Below are positions 1 through 5,698 of a stretch of 8,061 bases of DNA, one piece after another; position 1 is the first letter of the stretch; every line of letters begins with the position of its first letter. Under the pieces are notes generated by a model, which was not told where the DNA came from, made no database searches, and was given only the letters and a program-made list of their open reading frames with translations. The stretch comes from DASWFI01 sp036394315 (lineage in GTDB: Bacteria; Patescibacteriota; Doudnabacteria; UBA920; O2-02-FULL-48-8), in contig DASWFI010000032.1 in the NCBI GenBank assembly GCA_036394315.1, positions 1 to 8,061 of the forward strand, given 5' to 3'. The translations under genes and the position numbers were made by a program.

Positions 1-1
1 T

Positions 2-1372
2 AATAGTTACCTGATCAATACAGTCCTGAACAATTTTATCGCCGCCTTTGCCGGAACGCCCATCGTCAGCACGGTCCATAGCGCCACGGCCAGCGCCCTG
101 CAGGGATCGACCTCCACTTACAACGGCATCTACAACTGGGTTACCACAGGAGTGCCGAACCCCGGCATTTCGATCGTACCCCGGGCCTATATCAATTGGA
201 TATTATTCAACGAGCAATTCGTACCGATCGCCTCCAATTGCGGCTATGACGGGGTCAGTACTACCGCCGATGCGGTGAAGAGCCATAGCTCTGCTGTGAG
301 CATTTCGACGAGCGGATATTTGTATGTATATTGTAGCAACGAGAGTAATATCGATGTGTTCTTTGACAACCTCCAGTTGATCCACACACGAGGGCCCCTT
401 CTGGAAACAACTGATTATTATCCGTTTGGGCTGACTATGGCCGGAATATCCGACAAAGCACTCAAAAGCAATTATGCTGAGAATAAATATCGATTTGGAG
501 GAAAAGAAATTCAGCATCAAGAGTTTTCCGACGGGACGGGGATGGAGGATTACGATTTTGGGAATAGGATGCTCGATCCTCAGATTGGGCGCTGGTGGAA
601 GATTGACCCATTATCGGAATTTGATAGAAAATGGAGTCCCTACAACTACACGAAGGATAACCCAATCAGGTTTATTGATCCGGATGGCATGTGGACTGTT
701 GATGCAAATGGCAACGAAACTACAAGCAACCCCAATGAGATTAAAACCTTTCTAAATAGTCTAAATTTTGATCAAGGACAAAGGAGAAAGGCTAAAGAAA
801 AGGCCAAAGAATATATCGATAAAAAGCCAGAGGGCAATTCGTATGAGATGAGTGCGAAGGGAAAACCCGGCAATAATGTTGATTGTTCGGGAATGCAATC
901 TGAATGTGCAATTGCTGGTGGGGAACCCGATCCTATAAATGATAAAACCGGCGCTACCGGTACAGGAGTGCAGAGAATTGAGCATAATACCAAGAAGCTG
1001 GATGAAAACGACGTCGTTTCCGGGAATTATGTGACATTTTATTTTCCAGCGCCCTCTTCCTGGCCCACCCATATTGGTTTGTTGATAGATATAGAAAGAG
1101 ATGAAAACGGTAAAATAGTTGCGTTTACCATGAGAGATTCCCATAGTGGTGTTGGTCCTGATGAAAGACGTGTAGTGGTGGGTTCGGAGGGGCTGGGATC
1201 ACACATTAATGGATATTATAAGTGGGATACAAACCCAGATACTCCAATGGATGCTAAAACAAACGCTGAATACAACAGGTTGCTACAAATTTCAAAAATG
1301 TGTGATCAAAAGGGTCTAAAAAATGCCGCATCTCTATATAGAAGGGCCGCTGAAAAGTTGAAGACCGATTGA
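2..1372 (+). CDS. C-terminal part of a large Rhs/YD-repeat polymorphic toxin with NlpC/P60-like peptidase tip (5' end outside window)
   Basis: The reading frame is open from base 2, so the ATG at 152 is internal and the gene starts upstream of the window. Bases 2-400 encode a beta-rich, Ser/Thr/Asn-rich stretch ending in 'DNLQLIHTRGPLLE', which normally precedes the RHS core in Bacteroidota Rhs proteins. The core follows at 416-691 (YYPFGLT ... IGRW ... FIDPDGM), marking the point where the variable toxin tip begins. The tip has the layout of an NlpC/P60 papain-like peptidase: 'VDCSG' with the likely catalytic Cys at 884-886, 'THIG' with His at 1070-1072, and 'DSHSG' with a third polar residue, His, at 1142-1144. 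Such domains usually cut peptidoglycan peptides, so a periplasmic cell-wall target is inferred. An Ala/Lys-rich helical tail ends the protein. An immunity candidate starts 29 bp downstream. This is the only copy here with a long upstream scaffold, so it is probably the expressed toxin. The Rhs call is firm; the peptidase call is good but motif-based. Confidence 0.88.
   Translation, partial: NSYLINTVLNNFIAAFAGTPIVSTVHSATASALQGSTSTYNGIYNWVTTGVPNPGISIVPRAYINWILFNEQFVPIASNCGYDGVSTTADAVKSHSSAVSISTSGYLYVYCSNESNIDVFFDNLQLIHTRGPLLETTDYYPFGLTMAGISDKALKSNYAENKYRFGGKEIQHQEFSDGTGMEDYDFGNRMLDPQIGRWWKIDPLSEFDRKWSPYNYTKDNPIRFIDPDGMWTVDANGNETTSNPNEIKTFLNSLNFDQGQRRKAKEKAKEYIDKKPEGNSYEMSAKGKPGNNVDCSGMQSECAIAGGEPDPINDKTGATGTGVQRIEHNTKKLDENDVVSGNYVTFYFPAPSSWPTHIGLLIDIERDENGKIVAFTMRDSHSGVGPDERRVVVGSEGLGSHINGYYKWDTNPDTPMDAKTNAEYNRLLQISKMCDQKGLKNAASLYRRAAEKLKTD
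416..691 (+). repeat. RHS-repeat-associated core, copy 1
   Basis: First of four related coding blocks (others at 2078, 3374 and 5714). It runs from the YYPFGLT motif to FIDPDGM and includes 'KYRFGGKEIQHQEFSDGTG' and 'DPQIGRW'. It lies inside the long Rhs gene. It differs from the downstream copies at many positions: 'KSNYAENKYRF' here against 'KTQYAQNKYRY' in copies 2 and 4. Confidence 0.85.
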
Positions 1373-1401
1373 TTTTATTTATAAAAATATAATCTACAAC
1401 A

Positions 1402-2049
1402 GTGAAATTTATTTTTCTTGGAGCCGTAATCTTTCTTTCGGCATGTAATAATAATTCAGTTAAGGATGGTGAGGCAAGGAATGCAACCATTGATTCCCTG
1501 CGTGAAAAACCTGTCTACAAACCCAACAAGGATTCGAACACCCTTGCCAGATCAGGTCATAAGGATACTGTGCTTCCCCACGATGCCATTGATGATGAAA
1601 ACCCAAGTGATGATCTTTTGACTATCCTTAAACAATGTACAGACAGATATACCCATCCCGTTTTGATCGATTCGACCTATATCATCGGCGGCGATACTTT
1701 TCATATTCACTTAAAACATTATTGTTTGCGGGATAGCGGGATAGTTATTCCAAAGAGTTATGTATACATGTATAAATTAGACAGTTTTGTAACCCATAAT
1801 TTTGTCTCGATGATCAGGTTGGATAAAAATAGCCAGACCATCCTTCAAAAAACGATATATAAGAAAGACTTCGAGCAGTTTTTAGATCGATCTTTACAAA
1901 AGTATGGCGCTTTGCTCCTGCCGTATATTTATCTTGAAAATAATACTATTAAGGTGGGTTACAGCATCTCTGTTCCTCTGACAGATGTAGGAATTGGGGT
2001 CAGCATGCTGGTCAACCGGGATGGAAGTATTGTCTTTAAAGGTCATTAA
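1402..2049 (+). CDS. Predicted lipoprotein, candidate immunity protein for the NlpC/P60-like toxin
   Basis: The start is a GTG, chosen because it gives a complete lipoprotein signal: Lys at position 2, a hydrophobic stretch and the lipobox 'LSAC' with the acylated Cys at about residue 15. The mature protein (about 200 residues) begins with an Asn/Ser/Asp-rich linker. It continues as a mixed alpha/beta domain containing 'GGDTFHIHLKHYC' and ending in 'GYSISVPLTDVGIGVSM'. I do not recognise a named family. The position, 29 bp after a toxin tip, and the envelope location are what is expected of an immunity protein against a toxin acting on the cell wall. The tail of a paralogue survives at 3559-3666. 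The 3' end overlaps the upstream extension of the next Rhs reading frame. Immunity is inferred from position and location, not from family. Confidence 0.7.
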   Translation: MKFIFLGAVIFLSACNNNSVKDGEARNATIDSLREKPVYKPNKDSNTLARSGHKDTVLPHDAIDDENPSDDLLTILKQCTDRYTHPVLIDSTYIIGGDTFHIHLKHYCLRDSGIVIPKSYVYMYKLDSFVTHNFVSMIRLDKNSQTILQKTIYKKDFEQFLDRSLQKYGALLLPYIYLENNTIKVGYSISVPLTDVGIGVSMLVNRDGSIVFKGH

Positions 2050-3049
2050 TTCTAGGGCGCTCTTGGATGAGGATCATTATTACCCGTTCGGACTCACCAT
2101 GGCGGGGATATCGGATAAGGCGTTGAAGACGCAATATGCTCAAAATAAGTATCGCTACAATGGGAAGGAATTGCAGAATCAGGAATTTACAGATGGGACG
2201 GGGTTGGAGGAGTATGACTATGGAGCAAGGATGTATGATCCCCAAATCGGCCGTTGGAGTGTAATTGATCCGAATGCTTTTAAATATGAGGGTATTTCTC
2301 CATATGCATATGCGTTTAACAATCCGACAAGATTTGTAGATATAAGGGGGACTGACCCCGGCGATATTGTGATACTTTTTTCAGGAGCAACTTTTCCGCC
2401 ACTTAGAAACCAGCCTTCGAAATCAACAGGATTCATCTTTCAGGGAATCCTAGCGGCAAACAAGGGGGTGTCCATTTCGCAATACAATACGCCATATTTC
2501 CTAGGCCTCAGCAAAACAACTGACAATGCTTATAATGAAATAATTATGTCAAAAAAATTGAACCCGAATGGTAGAGTTATCATTTATGGCTATAGTTATG
2601 GAGGTGTCGCAGCAAATTATTTAGCGAAACGACTTGAGCAGGCTCATATTACTGTAGATATATTATTTACGGTTGATGCTGCTAACGGAAGAGGAAGTGA
2701 TAAGGTTGACAGAACCATTGGCCCCAATGTCAATAAAAATATAAATTTCTACGAAAAGAATGAAGCTGGTGATATCATTCACGATTTTGTTGCTTCTCAC
2801 GGAAATCCCAATATTGCGTCCAAGGAGGGTCAGGTAGAAAACACAGATGAAACATATGATTCTTATGAAGGAAACACTGTTACCCATTATAATATAGGCG
2901 ACTTAACTTCCGCACAGATCATAGCTACTATTAATGCTTTCTTTAAAGACGAGCAAAAAAAGACGGAGAAAGACGCGAAAAATGCATCGAGAGACAAGGT
3001 AGTACAAGATATGCGTGATGCACGCGGTTCTATTTTAGAGTCGTATTAA
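1994..3049 (+). CDS. Orphan Rhs core fused to alpha/beta-hydrolase (lipase-like) toxin tip
   Basis: Similarity to the Rhs core begins only near 2054, just after the previous stop codon, and is clear from the TTG at 2063. The ATG at 1994 is the only ATG upstream but lies inside the preceding gene in another frame. The true start is therefore uncertain, and the module may be silent. The core (2078-2350) ends in a variant 'FVDIRG' instead of the usual DPDG. The tip contains 'IIYGYSYGG', a nucleophile elbow of the GxSxG type with Ser at 2594-2596. An Asp in 'FTVDAA' (2675-2677) and a His in 'VTHYN' (2885-2887) complete a plausible Ser-Asp-His triad in the right order. A Lys/Asp/Glu-rich helical tail follows. 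Lipases and phospholipases of this fold are common antibacterial effectors that attack membranes; the substrate is not visible here. A small membrane protein follows 30 bp downstream. The hydrolase call is fairly sure; expression is doubtful. Confidence 0.75.
   Translation: MGSACWSTGMEVLSLKVINSRALLDEDHYYPFGLTMAGISDKALKTQYAQNKYRYNGKELQNQEFTDGTGLEEYDYGARMYDPQIGRWSVIDPNAFKYEGISPYAYAFNNPTRFVDIRGTDPGDIVILFSGATFPPLRNQPSKSTGFIFQGILAANKGVSISQYNTPYFLGLSKTTDNAYNEIIMSKKLNPNGRVIIYGYSYGGVAANYLAKRLEQAHITVDILFTVDAANGRGSDKVDRTIGPNVNKNINFYEKNEAGDIIHDFVASHGNPNIASKEGQVENTDETYDSYEGNTVTHYNIGDLTSAQIIATINAFFKDEQKKTEKDAKNASRDKVVQDMRDARGSILESY
2078..2350 (+). repeat. RHS-repeat-associated core, copy 2 (orphan)
   Basis: Second core block. 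It shares a 32-nt exact stretch (2099-2130) with copy 4 (5735-5766), and the protein is nearly identical to copy 4 over the first 50 residues. After IGRW it diverges ('SVIDPNAFKYEG') but keeps 'SPYAYAFNNPTRFVD'. It begins only about 28 bp after the preceding immunity gene. Confidence 0.85.
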
Positions 3050-3079
3050 TTAACATAACTTCCAAAGGTTTAAACTATT

Positions 3080-3349
3080 ATGAAATTATTTGTAAAAATT
3101 CTACTGTATTTTCTTTCGATATATACAATATATATCACTTTCAGAGAGATTTTAGCTGCTGAATACAAATTACGATTTATAAGATTCAATTTTTTAGCAT
3201 CATTTGACAAGGTGCTACTTGTCTCTGGAGGAATTGTTCTAGGAATTGTACTCTTTTTTTTAAAAGGACGAGCTAACAGAATCTTATCATTTATATTGAT
3301 TGCCGGAAATTTGATTGTCTTTTATTTATTTATAAAATATTTTAATTAA
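3080..3349 (+). CDS. Small multi-pass membrane protein, candidate immunity protein for the lipase-like toxin
   Basis: An 89-residue protein with an ATG start and a weak purine-rich site (AAAGG, 3064-3068) 11 bp upstream. It has three hydrophobic segments: about residues 4-20 (with 'ILLYFLSIYTIYITF'), 44-62 ('VLLVSGGIVLGIVLFFL') and 68-87 ('ILSFILIAGNLIVFYLF'). It is therefore an integral inner-membrane protein. No family is recognised. It sits 30 bp after the hydrolase tip and just before the next core copy, the standard place for an immunity gene. A membrane location fits protection against an enzyme that attacks phospholipids from the periplasmic side. That role is inferred from position. 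Confidence 0.65.
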   Translation: MKLFVKILLYFLSIYTIYITFREILAAEYKLRFIRFNFLASFDKVLLVSGGIVLGIVLFFLKGRANRILSFILIAGNLIVFYLFIKYFN

Positions 3350-3370
3350 TATTTTACAGGAACACATCAG

Positions 3371-3574
3371 GTGTATTATCCGTTCGGGCTCACTATGGCC
3401 GGGATCTCAGATAAGGCGTTGAAGACGCAGTATGCTCAAAATAACTACAACTATAAGGGAAAGGAGTTTCTGAACCAGGCGTTTTCAGATGGCACAGGAT
3501 TGGAGGAATATGATTATGGGGTGAGGTCCTATGATCCGAAAATTGGGCGCTACTACATGACACTATTGAAGTAG
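3371..3574 (+). pseudogene. Truncated orphan Rhs core (toxin tip deleted)
   Basis: This core copy begins 25 bp after the preceding stop codon and reads YYPFGLTMAGISDKALKTQY through to 'YDPKIGRYY'. It then breaks off: after 'IGRYY' the frame meets a stop at 3572-3574. The sequence that follows, in another frame, is the tail of an immunity gene. There is no toxin domain and only about 67 codons. The GTG at 3371 is not a convincing start, because the frame is open only to 3350 and the homologous position is internal in copy 1. I read it as a deletion remnant, not a functional small gene. Confidence 0.75.
3374..3555 (+). repeat. RHS-repeat-associated core, copy 3 (truncated)
   Basis: Third core block. 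It has changes not seen in the others ('NNYNYKGKEFLNQAF', 'GVRSYDPKIGRYY') and lacks the distal part (WSPYNY ... FIDPDG) kept by copies 1 and 4. Confidence 0.8.
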
Positions 3575-3666
3575 ATTACAGCATTTCTATTCCATTAACA
3601 GATGTAGGAGTTGGCGTTACTATGATAATTAAGAACAATGGAACTATTACCTATGATAATCATTAG
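3559..3666 (+). pseudogene. 3' remnant of a second copy of the lipoprotein immunity gene
   Basis: In the frame shifted from the truncated core, these bases read 'DTIEVDYSISIPLTDVG' and continue to a stop at 3664-3666. They align without gaps with the last ~35 residues of the lipoprotein at 1402-2049 ('NTIKVGYSISVPLTDVG', then similar residues and a final His). There is no start codon, signal peptide or N-terminal part. The two copies differ at many bases, so this is an old paralogue and not a recent duplication. It shows that a related toxin-immunity pair once stood here. Confidence 0.75.
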
Positions 3667-3669
3667 TTC

Positions 3670-4467
3670 ATGACAAATTATACTATTTATACCAATAGAC
3701 TACAAAGTATTGTTCCTGTAATTTATTTTGCGACAATAAAGCATAAAATGGCAACGGTATCTTCAAATATTTTGTTGTTATACTTTTTCAGTCTTAGAAA
3801 TACGGGTCTTTTAATGGGAGTGATTCTGATATTGGTGTCATTCAATCTGGTGGCATTTTTTGAAGACACAATATCAACATTTTGTTTTATTAAGGTCATA
3901 GATTTTAAGATTACATTGCTAAGTATACGGGGATGGCCTATGCTTATTTTAGTTTGCCTACTTCCAAGAGTGGGTATTTGGATAAAAGATGCCGTTTCCA
4001 CTGCGTTGGATAATGCTAAAAAAAGAATTGCAACCGGAAACACAATTCCGCAAAAAATGTTTGCAGACTTCATGGCAAACCCGATGGCTTTTTTGGATGG
4101 TGGAGAAGAATTCGAGTTAATGAGAGCTGCTTTAGGGCTGTCTGAGGGTGTCAAAGGCATGGAAGAAATGAAGCAACTCGCAAATGATATGGGGTGGTTA
4201 AGAGAGGCTTCAGAAGGACGAGGAAATTATACATTGGGTGACGCAACCGCAGTTGAATCAGACAGGTTAGGAAAAATTTGGGTAGGAGACAATTATAGAA
4301 TTGCAAGTGATGGAAAGACGTTAGTCAGTCAAGATGGTACACACGTTTATATGCCACCGTCGGCGAAACCGAATTCCCCCTATGCGACCACAGGTGTTCA
4401 ATCAAATTTTGAGATACTAGAAAACGGGAAAAAATTAGGTAATGGACATGTAAATATAAATCCCTGA
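3670..4467 (+). CDS. Core-less orphan toxin tip, possible nuclease, paired with Imm8
   Basis: The frame opens at an ATG at 3670 and codes for 265 residues. The first ~110 residues are an irregular run of Leu/Ile/Phe/Val that may only reflect T-rich DNA, so the true N-terminus is unclear; no Rhs core is present. From about residue 120 the protein looks genuine. A helical pretoxin part ('FADFMANPMAFLDGGEEFE', 'EGVKGMEEMKQLANDMGW') precedes 'SDRLGKIWVGDNYRIASDG' (about 197-215), 'TLVSQDGTHVYMPPSAKPN' and the end 'NGHVNINP' with His260. This 'WVG...SDG..VS.DG...PP..KPN...NGH' pattern resembles a polymorphic-toxin family I recall as Ntox17-like. I could not verify that name, and an RNase activity is a guess. 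The Imm8-type protein 16 bp downstream strongly supports a cytoplasmic toxin. Without core or secretion scaffold it could act only after recombination. Confidence 0.6.
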   Translation: MTNYTIYTNRLQSIVPVIYFATIKHKMATVSSNILLLYFFSLRNTGLLMGVILILVSFNLVAFFEDTISTFCFIKVIDFKITLLSIRGWPMLILVCLLPRVGIWIKDAVSTALDNAKKRIATGNTIPQKMFADFMANPMAFLDGGEEFELMRAALGLSEGVKGMEEMKQLANDMGWLREASEGRGNYTLGDATAVESDRLGKIWVGDNYRIASDGKTLVSQDGTHVYMPPSAKPNSPYATTGVQSNFEILENGKKLGNGHVNINP

Positions 4468-4483
4468 CAATTTAAATTTGATC

Positions 4484-4840
4484 ATGCAATCAGAAGTAAA
4501 AAGCATTATTAGTGCAGAAATAGTAGATTTTAATACTTATCGACCAATAGATGAGAAAAGTTTCTCATTCTTATTGATGGTGGCCGTTGGCCCAAAAGGG
4601 ACGATGGAAGAAGAATTGTTTGATATCGAGGTTTGCACCCCCAAATGGTTAATGGACAATCATAATTTAGGAGAAATGGTATTAGGGCAGCATAAACTAA
4701 TTGTCTTTGAATTTGATATGCAACGAATTTTGGAAAAAGTTAAAAGGCTATTTGATAGTTGCAGCGGTAAAGACTGGAATGAGATAGCAATAAAGTTATC
4801 GAGAATTGGACATTGGGAGTTTGAAGATTACCGAGCTTGA
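4484..4840 (+). CDS. Imm8-family immunity protein
   Basis: A 118-residue soluble protein. The ATG at 4484 is preferred over the TTG at 4478, as it gives the family's usual beginning just before 'SEVKSIISAEIVDFNTY'. Typical Imm8 features are all visible: 'FSFLLMVAVGPKGT', then 'EELFDIEVCTPKWL', 'GQHKLIVFEFD', a helix with 'KDWNEIAIKLSRIG' and the C-terminal 'HWEFEDY'. There is no signal peptide or membrane segment, so it acts in the cytoplasm, where Imm8 proteins are thought to bind and block their toxin. It starts 16 bp after the stop of the core-less tip and is its expected partner. The family assignment is by memory of the conserved pattern and is one of the surest in the window. Confidence 0.85.
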   Translation: MQSEVKSIISAEIVDFNTYRPIDEKSFSFLLMVAVGPKGTMEEELFDIEVCTPKWLMDNHNLGEMVLGQHKLIVFEFDMQRILEKVKRLFDSCSGKDWNEIAIKLSRIGHWEFEDYRA

Positions 4841-4912
4841 GAAGTATATAGATGAACAGAAAATGTCTGCTTAATTATTGAGTGAATATTTGAGCCTATC
4901 TACCTGATCGCC
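4841..4912 (+). other. Spacer between Imm8 gene and the next tip
   Basis: This short stretch has stops in all forward frames, no core copy, no clear hairpin and no convincing promoter. The 41-bp block shared with 7050-7090 begins at its end (4910). Confidence 0.5.
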
Positions 4913-4950
4913 GTGCAACTTACACACACTCTCTACATTAAACCGTGCGG
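4910..4950 (+). repeat. 41-bp direct repeat, copy A
   Basis: Identical to 7050-7090 except for two substitutions (at 4920 and 4927). In both places it encodes 'AVQ-T-TLYIKPCG' in an open frame and lies directly at the beginning of a module, after an immunity gene. Identity at the DNA level stops at the left edge, while weak protein similarity continues to the right (GAQNIPGV against GYPDTGV). Confidence 0.8.
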
Positions 4951-5263
4951 CGCTCAAAATATTCCAGGAGTCAAGATAACTCTAAATGGTCATGAATATG
5001 TCGTAAAAACTATAAGCTTTTATAGTTCTGATAGATATGACAAAGCTTTTGGCACTGCTACTATGCTCTATGATCCTCAAGGAAAAGCTGTTGGCTTTTA
5101 TGACAAGTATGATTTTGATCCAAAATCTTGGGGAGATCGAAGTGTTTCTGCAGAAACTAAAACAAGAATGGTCTTTGTGGCGTCTAACTTTGGTGGAGCA
5201 AAAGATTTCAATGTATATTACGGGAAGGGGGTATCTTATTATCAAAATAATATTCAAAAATGA
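4913..5263 (+). CDS. Orphan toxin tip with colicin-M-like motif
   Basis: A 116-residue frame from a GTG at 4913. The frame is open back to 4886, and no ATG is near, so the start is not secure and the 5' part is probably lost. After the 'TLYIKPCG' block the protein is beta-rich. It carries 'GFYDKYDFDPKSWGDRS' (about 61-77), then Glu81, 'KTR' (83-85) and 'GAKDFNVYYG' (95-104). Colicin M and related bacteriocins, which cleave lipid II in the periplasm, have a DxYD motif followed by an essential Arg. Here Asp64, Tyr66, Asp67 and Arg76 could play these roles, but the spacing to Arg is two residues longer than in colicin M and the adjacent His is replaced by Asp75. The gene overlaps the following lipoprotein gene by 4 bp (ATGA), a sign of translational coupling. 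The toxin role is likely from context; the colicin-M link is tentative. Confidence 0.55.
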   Translation: MQLTHTLYIKPCGAQNIPGVKITLNGHEYVVKTISFYSSDRYDKAFGTATMLYDPQGKAVGFYDKYDFDPKSWGDRSVSAETKTRMVFVASNFGGAKDFNVYYGKGVSYYQNNIQK

Positions 5264-5676
5264 AATTAATTTATCTTTTCTTATTTAGTTTTTTGTTAGG
5301 CATTTCATGTAATATGTCTTTTAATGGAAGGCCTTATCAGCTATTGAATAAATATAGTATGCTGAATTTTAACGAGTCTAATGCAAGTTTGGTAGAATAT
5401 AATGAAAATAAGTCAGGCATAAAGGAGGAAGGAATAATACAGGCTGTGTTTAAAATGCAGAATTTGAATATTGATTCGTTGGAAAAACAATTATTGAATT
5501 TAGGATACAAAAAACTGCCGATAAGTGAATTGGAAATGGGGAATGGGTTTAACGGCAATGTTCAAAAATCAGACACGGGCTACTATAAGTTAGCCCTATT
5601 TCGTACAAGTATCATTGATCAATTGATCATTGTGAACTTTACTCAAAAAAAAATAATTCTGTATAAGCTTATTTGA
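5260..5676 (+). CDS. Predicted lipoprotein, candidate immunity protein for the colicin-M-like tip
   Basis: A 138-residue protein whose ATG overlaps the TGA of the preceding tip. The N-terminus 'MKLIYLFLFSFLLGISC' is a short type II signal peptide with the acylated Cys at position 17. The mature part is about 120 residues, begins with a polar linker and has mixed charged and hydrophobic stretches ending in beta-like 'SIIDQLIIVNFTQKK'. No family is recognised. An envelope-anchored protein is what one would expect to block a toxin that acts on lipid II from the periplasmic side; the colicin M immunity protein is likewise periplasmic and membrane-anchored. The coupling to the tip is the main evidence for its role. 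Confidence 0.65.
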   Translation: MKLIYLFLFSFLLGISCNMSFNGRPYQLLNKYSMLNFNESNASLVEYNENKSGIKEEGIIQAVFKMQNLNIDSLEKQLLNLGYKKLPISELEMGNGFNGNVQKSDTGYYKLALFRTSIIDQLIIVNFTQKKIILYKLI

Positions 5677-5698
5677 TTGAGTTTTAGCGGAAAAATCA

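Noticed and set aside
203..1144. Several minus-strand open frames opposite the long Rhs gene.
   Set aside because: They are shadows of a well-supported coding frame, show no domain features, and their residue patterns mirror the plus-strand codons.
4473..4480. TAAATTTG, a match to the Bacteroidota -7 promoter motif TAnnTTTG.
   Set aside because: It ends only 3 bp before the ATG at 4484 and has no TTG-type -33 element at the right distance, so a promoter for the Imm8 gene is not supported.
5419..5431. A strong Shine-Dalgarno-like AAAGGAGGAAGG.
   Set aside because: It is internal to the lipoprotein gene and is not followed by a start codon at a suitable distance; it encodes Lys-Glu-Glu-Gly.
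5616..5629. A perfect 14-bp palindrome (TGATCAATTGATCA).
   Set aside because: It lies inside the lipoprotein coding sequence near its end, has no loop or T tract, and its flanks do not extend the symmetry; most likely chance from Ile-Asp-Gln-Leu-Ile codons.
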